Source: Thermodesulfovibrio sp. (lineage in GTDB: Bacteria; Nitrospirota; Thermodesulfovibrionia; Thermodesulfovibrionales; JdFR-85). From it: a DNA stretch of 5,271 nt. A program made the translations under genes and the position numbers. This document shows positions 1 to 5,271 of this stretch, piece by piece; the first letter of the stretch is position 1, and each line of letters starts with the position of its first letter. The DNA is taken from assembly GCA_027016675.1 (NCBI GenBank), contig JALUSH010000121.1, positions 1 through 5,271 of the forward strand, in the 5' to 3' direction. Under the pieces are notes generated by a model. The model saw only the letters and a program-made list of their open reading frames with translations, was not told the DNA's origin and did not search any database.

Positions 1-882
1 CTTGTAGCAAGGATTATACATTATAACAGTTCAAGGGCAGAGAGGAATTTTGTGCCGCTTAATTGTGCAGCAATACCCAAGGATCTTCTTGAGACAGAAC
101 TCTTTGGTCATGAAAAAGGTGCTTTTACAGGTGCCACCACCACAAGGATAGGAAGGTTTGAACTTGCAAATGGTGGTACACTTTTTCTTGATGAGATAGG
201 TGAGCTTGATCCTTCTCTGCAGGTAAAACTTCTCAGAGTATTACAGGAAAGGGAGTTTGAACGTGTAGGCAGTACAAAGACCATAAAGGTGGATGTAAGG
301 ATAATAGCAGCAACCAATAAAGACCTTGAGGAACTTACTGACGAAGGGAGATTCAGAGAAGACCTTTATTACAGATTGAATGTTATCCATATCCATCTGC
401 CCCCTTTAAGGGAAAGAAAAGAGGATATTCCTTTGTTGATAGAACACTTTCTGGCCAAACAGTCAAAGAACAAAAAGAGAAAACCTCCTATTATCACTAA
501 GGAGATTATGAAGGTATTCATGAATTATGGCTGGCCTGGCAATGTGAGAGAACTGGAAAATATCATTGAAAGATTAACCATACTTAACTCCGGTGAGGAA
601 ATAAAAATAGAAGACCTGCCTCAACGCTTCCAGAAAATGTTCCCAGAGGTGATGGACAAACATTCCAATGCAAAGGAAAGTACGGAAGATTTAATTACTC
701 TTACTCCTGATGGTATCGATATTAATAATGTGCTGGATAATATTGAAAGAAAGCTTATCAACCAGGCACTCGTACTTTCTGGTGGTGTAAAGAGCAAAGC
801 AGCAGAACTGCTTGGTCTGAACAGAACTACCCTTGTGGAGAAAATGAAAAAAAAGGGTATCCAGTTACCGTCAAAAAAATAA
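1..882 (+). CDS. Sigma-54-dependent transcriptional activator (AAA+ and Fis-type HTH), 5' end outside the window
   Basis: This is the C-terminal 293 residues of a bacterial enhancer-binding protein, which hydrolyses ATP to remodel sigma-54 RNA polymerase. The frame is open from base 1, so a GTG at 52 is an internal valine, not a start. The first codons (LVARIIH) are what normally follows the Walker A GESGTGKE, which lies just off the left edge. Visible motifs, numbered from the first codon: GAFTGA sigma-54 contact loop at 40-45, Walker B LFLDE with D64 and E65, sensor I AATN near 103-106, FREDLYYRL arginine-finger region near 118-126, sensor II NVRELEN with R183, and a Fis-type HTH near 253-287 ending in NRTTLVEKMKKKGI. 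That HTH ending resembles FleQ/FlrA-type regulators. The N-terminal sensory domain is not visible, so whether it is REC, PAS or FleQ-like cannot be said. It sits 55 nt upstream of a sigma-54 promoter and is a natural candidate to activate it (inference). The activator call is secure; the flagellar type is tentative. Confidence 0.95.
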   Translation, partial: LVARIIHYNSSRAERNFVPLNCAAIPKDLLETELFGHEKGAFTGATTTRIGRFELANGGTLFLDEIGELDPSLQVKLLRVLQEREFERVGSTKTIKVDVRIIAATNKDLEELTDEGRFREDLYYRLNVIHIHLPPLRERKEDIPLLIEHFLAKQSKNKKRKPPIITKEIMKVFMNYGWPGNVRELENIIERLTILNSGEEIKIEDLPQRFQKMFPEVMDKHSNAKESTEDLITLTPDGIDINNVLDNIERKLINQALVLSGGVKSKAAELLGLNRTTLVEKMKKKGIQLPSKK

Positions 883-937
883 CGCTTTCCATTCTGCACA
901 TCTGAGAATAATCTTAAATATCAACTTGTTATCATCT

Positions 938-952
938 TGGCACAGTAGTTGC
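938..952 (+). promoter_or_regulatory. Sigma-54 (RpoN) -24/-12 promoter
   Basis: TGGCAC at 938-943 and TTGC at 949-952 are separated by exactly 5 bases. This matches all ten core bases of the RpoN consensus TGGCAC-N5-TTGC. GG (939-940) and GC (951-952) are 12 bases apart, as required, and a T (937) precedes the -24 box and T (953) follows the -12 box, as preferred. Counting the C of GC as -12 places the transcription start near 964. It lies in the gap between a sigma-54 activator gene and the TPR-kinase-regulator operon and points into that operon. Ten fixed bases would occur by chance in a window this size about once in a hundred cases. The activator-binding site is not identified; at usual distances it would fall in the 3' end of the preceding gene. 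Confidence 0.93.
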
Positions 953-966
953 TTTTCATTACAGTG

Positions 967-2742
967 ATGAAGATTCCGGGATTAATAGGAACCGTCATTT
1001 TTATCATAGTAGTATCCACTACTACAGGTATAGCTGCTCCTACCTTTAAAGAAATTCATGAGTATATTAATTCCAAGAGGAATTATGAAGCATTGCAGAA
1101 ACTCCAGGAAATTGTACCAGACAGAAAGGATATCCCCCTGTATTATTTTCTGAAGGGTAAGGCACTATCAGGTGTTAAAAGATACCGTGAGGCAATAGAT
1201 TATCTTAATAGGGCCTATCTGATGGCAAAGCACAGGGCATTAAAGGAGGATGCCCTATTTGAAAGAGGAAAGGCCTATTTCAAACAGGGTTTTTATTACG
1301 AGGCAGTGTCCAATTTCAAGAATTTTCTTCAAAAGTATCCCGAATCAGACCTGAAGGAAGAGGCTACTATACTGTATGCACAGGCATTGGTCAAGATTAA
1401 GGATTTTGTGAGGGCACTTATCTTGTTCCGGGAGGTGCCAGAGGACAGACCTGAAAGCATCTTCGGAAAGGCAGAGGTGCTTCAAAAACTGGGATTGTAT
1501 AAATCTGCAAACGCCCTTTATAACAAAGGATTTATCTCCTACAGGGAATATCTGAAAAAGAACCCACATATCCTCTATTTCTATGCAGAGAATCTCCTGA
1601 TGTTAGGTAAATATAAGAAAGCCAAGACACTGCTGTATTCTCTTATGGAGACCTCTCTTAAATACAAGGCATATATAGGACTTGGCCTGATTGAATTTAA
1701 TGAAAAAAACTATCCCAAAGCCCTAAATTATTTTCAAAAGGCATTGTATGTACCTGACCGGGTCTCCCGAAGAAAGGCAATGCTTTATACAGCAAAGTCA
1801 CTTATTAAGCTGGACAAAAGGGATCAGGCCAGAAAGTATCTGCATAGTCTTATAGAAAAATTTCCCTATACAGACGAAACTGAAGAGGCAGTATTACTAT
1901 TAAGCAAAATATACAGGGAGGAAGGGGAGTACTTAAAGGCCAGTAGATTTTTGAATGAACGGTTATTCGGAAAGAGTCCGGATAGGAAAACCCTTGACGA
2001 ACTCAGGCTGCTTATACTACAGAGCAGCTTGAAGGACAGGAATGCCTTTTTAAAAATATGGGATAAAAGTGGCATCTGGCTTTTTAGTCCTGCGTATGAG
2101 GATCTATTACTTAAGATAGCCGAGAGTTTTATGGATAATAATGATGGAGACTTCCTGCGTATTTACAATTTTCTTTTAAAAGAAGGTTCAAAAAAAGCAA
2201 AGATCGAGGCTTTAAGTAACATGATTGTATTTTATGCAGATATAAGGGCAAAGGAGAGGGTTCATAGTTTGATGGAGATATTGAAAAGGACTGGTGGTAA
2301 GAATGATAGTGTATACAGGGCTATTGCATGGAGTGATTATCTGAGAGGCAACATAAAGGATGCGTATAAAAAGCTTCTTAAGATAAGGAATGCAAGAAAA
2401 AAGGATGTAGAGCTTCTGGTAAAGGTTAAGGAGGGGGCATCATCAGTGTCATCCTTTGAACGTCTTTACAGAAGATTTTGTTCTGCTACATCAATACAGC
2501 CTGATTACGAGATGCTTGGAGATCTTTATTTTGAAAGGGGTAACAGGACAAGGGCTGTTAAGCTATACCGGCTGGCATTAAAGGTAAAACAGGACAACAA
2601 GAGCCTTTTATTCAAGGTAGGGCTTTGGGGGGAGAACCCAGAGTTACTTAAAAAGACAAGCTCTGTTAATGCGATTTATTCCAGGGTTTCCAGTGTAATT
2701 TTAAAAGAAATGAAGGTCATAAATGAAATAAGGAGACTGTAA
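967..2742 (+). CDS. Exported TPR-repeat protein
   Basis: Function unknown; this is a 591-residue tetratricopeptide-repeat protein. The first ~23 residues look like a Sec signal peptide: MK, then a hydrophobic run (LIGTVIFIIVV), then a small-residue region, with plausible cleavage after TGIA. There is no lipobox cysteine, so a periplasmic or weakly anchored protein is expected. TPR-like helix pairs are visible near 58-86, 95-124, 132-155, 234-261, 271-299, 305-334 and 513-540. The units near 95-155 recall YbgF/BamD-type repeats. The middle (about 340-480) is helical-looking but degenerate. The start is chosen at ATG 967. The frame extends to a TTG at 949, but that is the promoter -12 element and would not be in the mRNA. 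GTG 964 is the alternative. No Shine-Dalgarno precedes any of these, and transcription should begin near 964. An internal TTG at 1093 after AAGAGG (1075-1080) would lose the signal peptide and is less likely. It is first in an operon with the kinase and regulator. TPR proteins usually act as scaffolds, so a role in assembling or sensing an envelope structure is a guess. Confidence 0.88.
   Translation: MKIPGLIGTVIFIIVVSTTTGIAAPTFKEIHEYINSKRNYEALQKLQEIVPDRKDIPLYYFLKGKALSGVKRYREAIDYLNRAYLMAKHRALKEDALFERGKAYFKQGFYYEAVSNFKNFLQKYPESDLKEEATILYAQALVKIKDFVRALILFREVPEDRPESIFGKAEVLQKLGLYKSANALYNKGFISYREYLKKNPHILYFYAENLLMLGKYKKAKTLLYSLMETSLKYKAYIGLGLIEFNEKNYPKALNYFQKALYVPDRVSRRKAMLYTAKSLIKLDKRDQARKYLHSLIEKFPYTDETEEAVLLLSKIYREEGEYLKASRFLNERLFGKSPDRKTLDELRLLILQSSLKDRNAFLKIWDKSGIWLFSPAYEDLLLKIAESFMDNNDGDFLRIYNFLLKEGSKKAKIEALSNMIVFYADIRAKERVHSLMEILKRTGGKNDSVYRAIAWSDYLRGNIKDAYKKLLKIRNARKKDVELLVKVKEGASSVSSFERLYRRFCSATSIQPDYEMLGDLYFERGNRTRAVKLYRLALKVKQDNKSLLFKVGLWGENPELLKKTSSVNAIYSRVSSVILKEMKVINEIRRL
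2730..2735 (+). promoter_or_regulatory. Ribosome binding site of the histidine kinase gene
   Basis: AAGGAG lies 8 nt before ATG 2744, within the last codons of the TPR gene. It fixes the kinase start and shows translation closely linked to the upstream cistron, whose stop (2740-2742) is one base before the ATG. It contrasts with the lack of any such site before the first cistron. Confidence 0.85.
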
Positions 2743-2743
2743 A

Positions 2744-3919
2744 ATGAACGAGAAAACAAAACTGGAAAAATTGAACCAGGCCTTTTATCAATTCAACAGG
2801 GCATCTGAGATTTTACAGGAGTACTACAGGAGCCTCAGGGAACATGTGCAACACCTTACCTTTGAACTACAGAAGAAAAACAGAGAATTAGAAACAACCC
2901 TTGGATTTCTTGACTCCATCATCCAGAGCATCGATGAGGCAATAGTGGTTCTTGATAATGAAAAAAGAATCATAATGATTAACAAGGCATCAGAGGAACT
3001 CTTCAAGATCGATCATAGTGAGGTAAAGGGGGAGAATTTTGAGATACTTGGATTCCCTCTGGATATGAACAATCGGAGCTGTATTGTTGAGGATTCAGAC
3101 AATGAAAGGATATTTTCCGTAAGCGTTTCCCAGGTTAAAAACAAGGAGGACTCAGCTGGCTATGTTTTGCTCATAAAGGATATTACTGCTATGAAGGCTA
3201 AAGAGCTCGAGGACAACAGAAACAAACGACTCATTGCAATGGGTGAAATGATGGCCTGTATTGTGCATGAATTGAGGAATCCCCTGTGCAGTATCGAGCT
3301 CTACTCTTCCATGTTATACAGAGAACTGAAAGGTACGCCATATGAATCCATAGCAAGAGGGGTTTCAGGTGGGGTACAGAATCTGAATAATTTTCTTTCC
3401 AATATGCTTTATTTTGCAAAACCAAGAATACCCAAGAAGACACTCTTCCGAATCGATACACTTGTAGAAGAAACACTATCCATGATCACACCAGTAATAC
3501 AAACAAGGAGTATCATAATTGAGCATACTGTTGAATCCCTGTATATGGAGGGAGATTCAGGATTGATCAAGCAGGCAGTAATGAATATACTGCTCAATGC
3601 TGTTCAGGCAATTGATTCAGAGGGAGTGATTAAAATATACACGGAAACAAAAGATGGCTTCTTCAGATTAAATATTGAGGATTCAGGAAGGGGAATTGAG
3701 AGATCAATAATTGACAGGATATTTGATCCTTTTTTCAGTACCAAGGACGGAGGTACAGGACTTGGCCTGTCCATTTCCCTGCGGATAATGCAGTCCCACG
3801 GGGGTTCCATATCAATAAAAAGCATGACAGGCGAGGGAACGGTCTTCTCTCTACAATTTCCTGAAAGATTGATAATTAAAGGGGTGGATAGCTATGTATC
3901 AAATACTTATTGTAGATGA
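2744..3919 (+). CDS. Cytoplasmic PAS-domain sensor histidine kinase (FlrB/FleS-like)
   Basis: A 391-residue histidine kinase that should autophosphorylate on His and pass phosphate to the response regulator encoded next. Order of domains: charged helical or coiled-coil N-terminus (about 1-53), PAS domain (about 55-150), HisKA dimerisation helix with H-box IVHELRNP (phospho-acceptor H175), and HATPase_c (about 268-374). The ATPase has N-box N281/N285, G1 DSGRGI (313-318), F-box FDPFFSTK (327-334) and G2 GTGLGLS (337-343). All catalytic motifs look intact. No hydrophobic segment long enough to span a membrane is present, so it is soluble and senses a cytoplasmic signal through the PAS domain or a partner protein. 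The MGEM...HELRNPLCSIELYSSML region resembles FlrB/FleS-type flagellar kinases, but similar sequences occur elsewhere in the NtrB superfamily. ATG 2744 is supported by AAGGAG. The gene begins 1 nt after the TPR gene and overlaps the regulator by 26 nt, so the three are co-transcribed. The kinase call is secure; the flagellar link is moderate. Confidence 0.95.
   Translation: MNEKTKLEKLNQAFYQFNRASEILQEYYRSLREHVQHLTFELQKKNRELETTLGFLDSIIQSIDEAIVVLDNEKRIIMINKASEELFKIDHSEVKGENFEILGFPLDMNNRSCIVEDSDNERIFSVSVSQVKNKEDSAGYVLLIKDITAMKAKELEDNRNKRLIAMGEMMACIVHELRNPLCSIELYSSMLYRELKGTPYESIARGVSGGVQNLNNFLSNMLYFAKPRIPKKTLFRIDTLVEETLSMITPVIQTRSIIIEHTVESLYMEGDSGLIKQAVMNILLNAVQAIDSEGVIKIYTETKDGFFRLNIEDSGRGIERSIIDRIFDPFFSTKDGGTGLGLSISLRIMQSHGGSISIKSMTGEGTVFSLQFPERLIIKGVDSYVSNTYCR
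3880..3887 (+). promoter_or_regulatory. Ribosome binding site of the response regulator gene, inside the kinase gene
   Basis: The purine-rich stretch AGGGGTGG sits 6 nt before ATG 3894 and resembles AAGGAGGTGA with one base missing. It lies inside the kinase coding sequence, upstream of its stop at 3917-3919, so the regulator is started before kinase translation ends. This arrangement favours coupled, balanced synthesis of the pair. Confidence 0.7.
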
Positions 3920-5186
3920 TGATGCCCAGATGCGTGATGCCCTGACAGTAGCAATCAGTCGTTATGGTTACAATGTGGATGTTGCTCAGAATGGACAGAC
4001 AGCATTGAATATGCTGAAAAACAAGGAATACTCACTTATTATTACAGATATGAAGATGCCGGGTATGAGTGGTCTTGAGTTTATCAGACATGTACGGGCT
4101 CACACCCTTACAGTGCCAATACTTGTAATAACCGGGTTTGCAACAGTGGAAAATGCTGTGGAATGCATGAAGCATGGGGCATCAGATTATCTGATGAAAC
4201 CTTTCTCCTTCGACACACTGGAAGGTGCTATAAAGGGACTGTTGAATAACGATTTTACAGGGGATGCTGATATTATTACAGAGGATGAAAAAATGATTCA
4301 GATTCTGCGGATGGCCCGAGAGGTTGCCAGGACGGATACCACTGTTCTTATAACAGGAGAAAGTGGTACAGGGAAGGAGCTAATTGCAAGATATATCCAT
4401 AAGCACAGTAACAGAAGTTCAAAAAGGATGATTGCAGTAAACTGTGCAGCCATTCCGGAGAACCTTCTGGAGTCAGAACTCTTCGGTCATGAAAAGGGTG
4501 CTTTTACAGGGGCTGTTGAAAGAAAGATTGGCAAGTTTGAACTTGCCAATGGAACATCATTATTACTTGACGAGATTGGAGAGATGTCCTTTCCTGTGCA
4601 GGCAAAACTTTTAAGGGTACTGCAGGAAAAGGAGATTGACAGGATCGGTGGAAAGAATCCTATTCCTGTTGATATAAGGGTTATAGCAACAACAAATCGT
4701 AACCTGATAGAGGAAATCGAAAAGGGTAACTTCAGAGAGGACCTTTATTACAGGCTTGGTGTTTTCCCGATAGAACTGCCGCCTCTAAGGGAGAGACCCG
4801 GTGACATTAAAATCCTTGCAGAACATTTCCTGAAGCGCTATACAAAACAGTATGGCAAGATTATAGAAGGATTTACTCCAGATGCCATGGAATACTTGAT
4901 CGCCTATACCTGGAAGGGCAATATCAGGGAATTGCAAAACGTGATTCAGCGTGCCGTGCTTTTGTGTCAGTCATCATCCATTAGCAAAGAACACCTAATT
5001 ATCAAGACCAATAACAACGGAACAGGGGTGCAAAGACCTGTGATGACTCTTAAGGAGATGGAAAAGGAGATGATTGTCAAAACCCTGAGATTAACAGGTG
5101 GAAACAAAACAAAGGCTGCGCAACATCTTGGTATAACTGTTAGAACACTCAGGAATAAATTGAATGAATATCAACTCAGCATATGA
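3894..5186 (+). CDS. NtrC-family sigma-54-dependent response regulator (REC, AAA+, Fis HTH; FlrC/FleR-like)
   Basis: A complete 430-residue response regulator that activates sigma-54 promoters when phosphorylated, most likely by the overlapping kinase. The receiver domain (about 1-120) has the acidic pocket D8/D9, phospho-acceptor D52 in TDMKMPG, switch T80 and K102 of MKPF. The AAA+ domain (about 127-365) has Walker A GESGTGKE with K161, GAFTGA at 202-207, Walker B LLLDE with D226/E227, sensor I TTN (266-268), FREDLYYRL (280-288) and sensor II GNIRELQN with R345. The Fis-type HTH is near 392-425 (GGNKTKAAQ...GITVRTLRNKLNEY). Every element needed for an active, phosphorylation-dependent activator is present. 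The length is normal for the family, and the start at MYQILIVDDD is typical for a receiver. The first 26 nt overlap the kinase gene. It is a paralogue of the partial activator at 1-882. Targets are unknown; it may also feed back on the promoter at 938-952. Kinase-regulator pairing is strongly implied by the overlap; the FlrC-like role is inference. Confidence 0.97.
   Translation: MYQILIVDDDAQMRDALTVAISRYGYNVDVAQNGQTALNMLKNKEYSLIITDMKMPGMSGLEFIRHVRAHTLTVPILVITGFATVENAVECMKHGASDYLMKPFSFDTLEGAIKGLLNNDFTGDADIITEDEKMIQILRMAREVARTDTTVLITGESGTGKELIARYIHKHSNRSSKRMIAVNCAAIPENLLESELFGHEKGAFTGAVERKIGKFELANGTSLLLDEIGEMSFPVQAKLLRVLQEKEIDRIGGKNPIPVDIRVIATTNRNLIEEIEKGNFREDLYYRLGVFPIELPPLRERPGDIKILAEHFLKRYTKQYGKIIEGFTPDAMEYLIAYTWKGNIRELQNVIQRAVLLCQSSSISKEHLIIKTNNNGTGVQRPVMTLKEMEKEMIVKTLRLTGGNKTKAAQHLGITVRTLRNKLNEYQLSI
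4527..4550. repeat. 24-bp near-perfect palindrome inside the response regulator gene
   Basis: An 11-bp arm, ATTGGCAAGTT (4527-4537), is followed by TG and then its exact reverse complement, AACTTGCCAAT (4540-4550). It encodes IGKFELAN, a conserved stretch between the GAFTGA loop and Walker B. The matching stretch of the partial activator (around 151-174) encodes nearly the same residues but is not palindromic there, so the symmetry comes partly from codon choice. No function is assigned. Confidence 0.6.
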
Positions 5187-5271
5187 ACCTGTCACCTCTT
5201 CTTTAAGAATTTGTTGGGTTTCATTAAATGAAGCTGTGAATGGTCAACAATTTGACACATCTTTTTTATAC
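5187..5271 (+). other. AT-rich intergenic region after the operon, with no gene seen
   Basis: These 85 bases hold no reading frame of note; ATG 5228 meets a stop after three codons. Two small dyads are visible: TTCTT-T-AAGAA (5199-5209), and an imperfect stem from 5217-5223 to 5229-5235 around TTCATT-A-AATGAA. Neither is GC-rich nor followed by a T run, so neither is called a terminator. The right end has an operator-like dyad and a -35-like hexamer, listed separately. Confidence 0.5.
5243..5257 (+). promoter_or_regulatory. Possible operator dyad overlapping a -35-like TTGACA
   Basis: GTCAA (5243-5247), CAAT, TTGAC (5252-5256) form a perfect 5-bp inverted repeat with a 4-base spacer. The right arm is also the start of TTGACA (5252-5257), a perfect sigma-70 -35 hexamer. 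Any -10 box at 17-base spacing would begin at about 5275, outside the window, so promoter activity cannot be judged. The site is short, and chance is possible. Confidence 0.3.

Noticed and set aside
52..54. GTG as the start of the first activator gene.
   Set aside because: The frame is open to base 1 and encodes the conserved AAA+ sequence that follows Walker A; the GTG is an internal valine.
797..813. Inverted repeat AAGCAG-CAGAA-CTGCTT about 150-165 bases upstream of the predicted transcription start, at a good distance for an activator-binding site.
   Set aside because: It lies in the conserved HTH coding segment (KAAELLGL) of the first activator, where codons dictate most of the sequence; nothing else supports an operator.
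847..855. A8-G run in the first activator gene, which forms an A AAA AAG slippery heptamer in the correct frame for a -1 frameshift.
   Set aside because: The -1 frame ends at TGA 902-904 and would add only a handful of residues; no stimulatory structure was seen, and the zero-frame protein has a normal end.
883..936. Terminator or gene between the first activator and the promoter.
   Set aside because: The stretch is AT-rich with no convincing GC-rich hairpin plus T run and no reading frame of note.
2627..2632. Run of six G in the TPR gene as a possible phase-variation tract.
   Set aside because: Too short for typical phase-variable tracts, and the reading frame continues intact through it.
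3252..3267. Sigma-54-like TGGCCT-N5-GTGCA inside the kinase gene.
   Set aside because: Spacing is right, but the CAC part of the -24 box and one base of the -12 box do not match, and it sits within the conserved H-box coding sequence of a gene already in an operon.
4529..4546. TTGGCA...TTGC within the palindrome of the response regulator gene, resembling a sigma-54 promoter.
   Set aside because: GG and GC are 15 bases apart instead of the required 12.
5172..5200. On the minus strand, GAGGTGACAGG followed by an ATG looks like a gene start.
   Set aside because: The frame from that ATG stops after three codons.

Overview
The window carries four genes, all on the + strand, with little non-coding DNA. 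In order they are: the 3' part of a sigma-54 activator gene (bacterial enhancer-binding protein, bEBP); a TPR-repeat protein with a signal peptide; a soluble PAS-type histidine kinase; and a full-length NtrC-family response regulator. The DNA is moderately AT-rich. Arginine is coded largely by AGG/AGA and isoleucine often by ATA. That codon style, plus two sigma-54 activators in 5 kb, suits a Gram-negative bacterium of the Nitrospirota or Desulfobacterota kind. This is an impression from codon use and protein style, not a demonstrated placement.

Layout: 1-882 is the activator, open at its 5' end, with its Walker A lying just outside the window. 883-963 is a short AT-rich gap with a textbook sigma-54 -24/-12 promoter at 938-952. 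967-2742 is the TPR protein, 2744-3919 the kinase and 3894-5186 the response regulator. The last three are packed as one operon: 1 nt separates the first pair and 26 nt overlap in the second. 5187-5271 is non-coding and probably leads to the next transcription unit.

How the genes may work together: one sigma-54 activator sits directly upstream of a sigma-54 promoter, which drives an operon ending in a kinase and a second sigma-54 activator. This is the same logic as the flagellar cascades FlrA to FlrBC (Vibrio) and FleQ to FleSR (Pseudomonas). The Fis-type helix-turn-helix of the first activator and the H-box region of the kinase resemble those flagellar regulators. No flagellar structural gene is in view, so the flagellar reading is inference. 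The part that does not fit the classical scheme is the large exported TPR protein at the head of the operon.

The most useful correction is at the start of the TPR gene. The longest reading frame begins with a TTG at 949 that is the -12 element of the sigma-54 promoter. The likely start is ATG 967 (or GTG 964), at or within 3 nt of the predicted transcription start, so the first cistron would be leaderless or nearly so. A near-perfect 24-bp palindrome inside the response regulator gene and a small dyad near the right edge are secondary curiosities.
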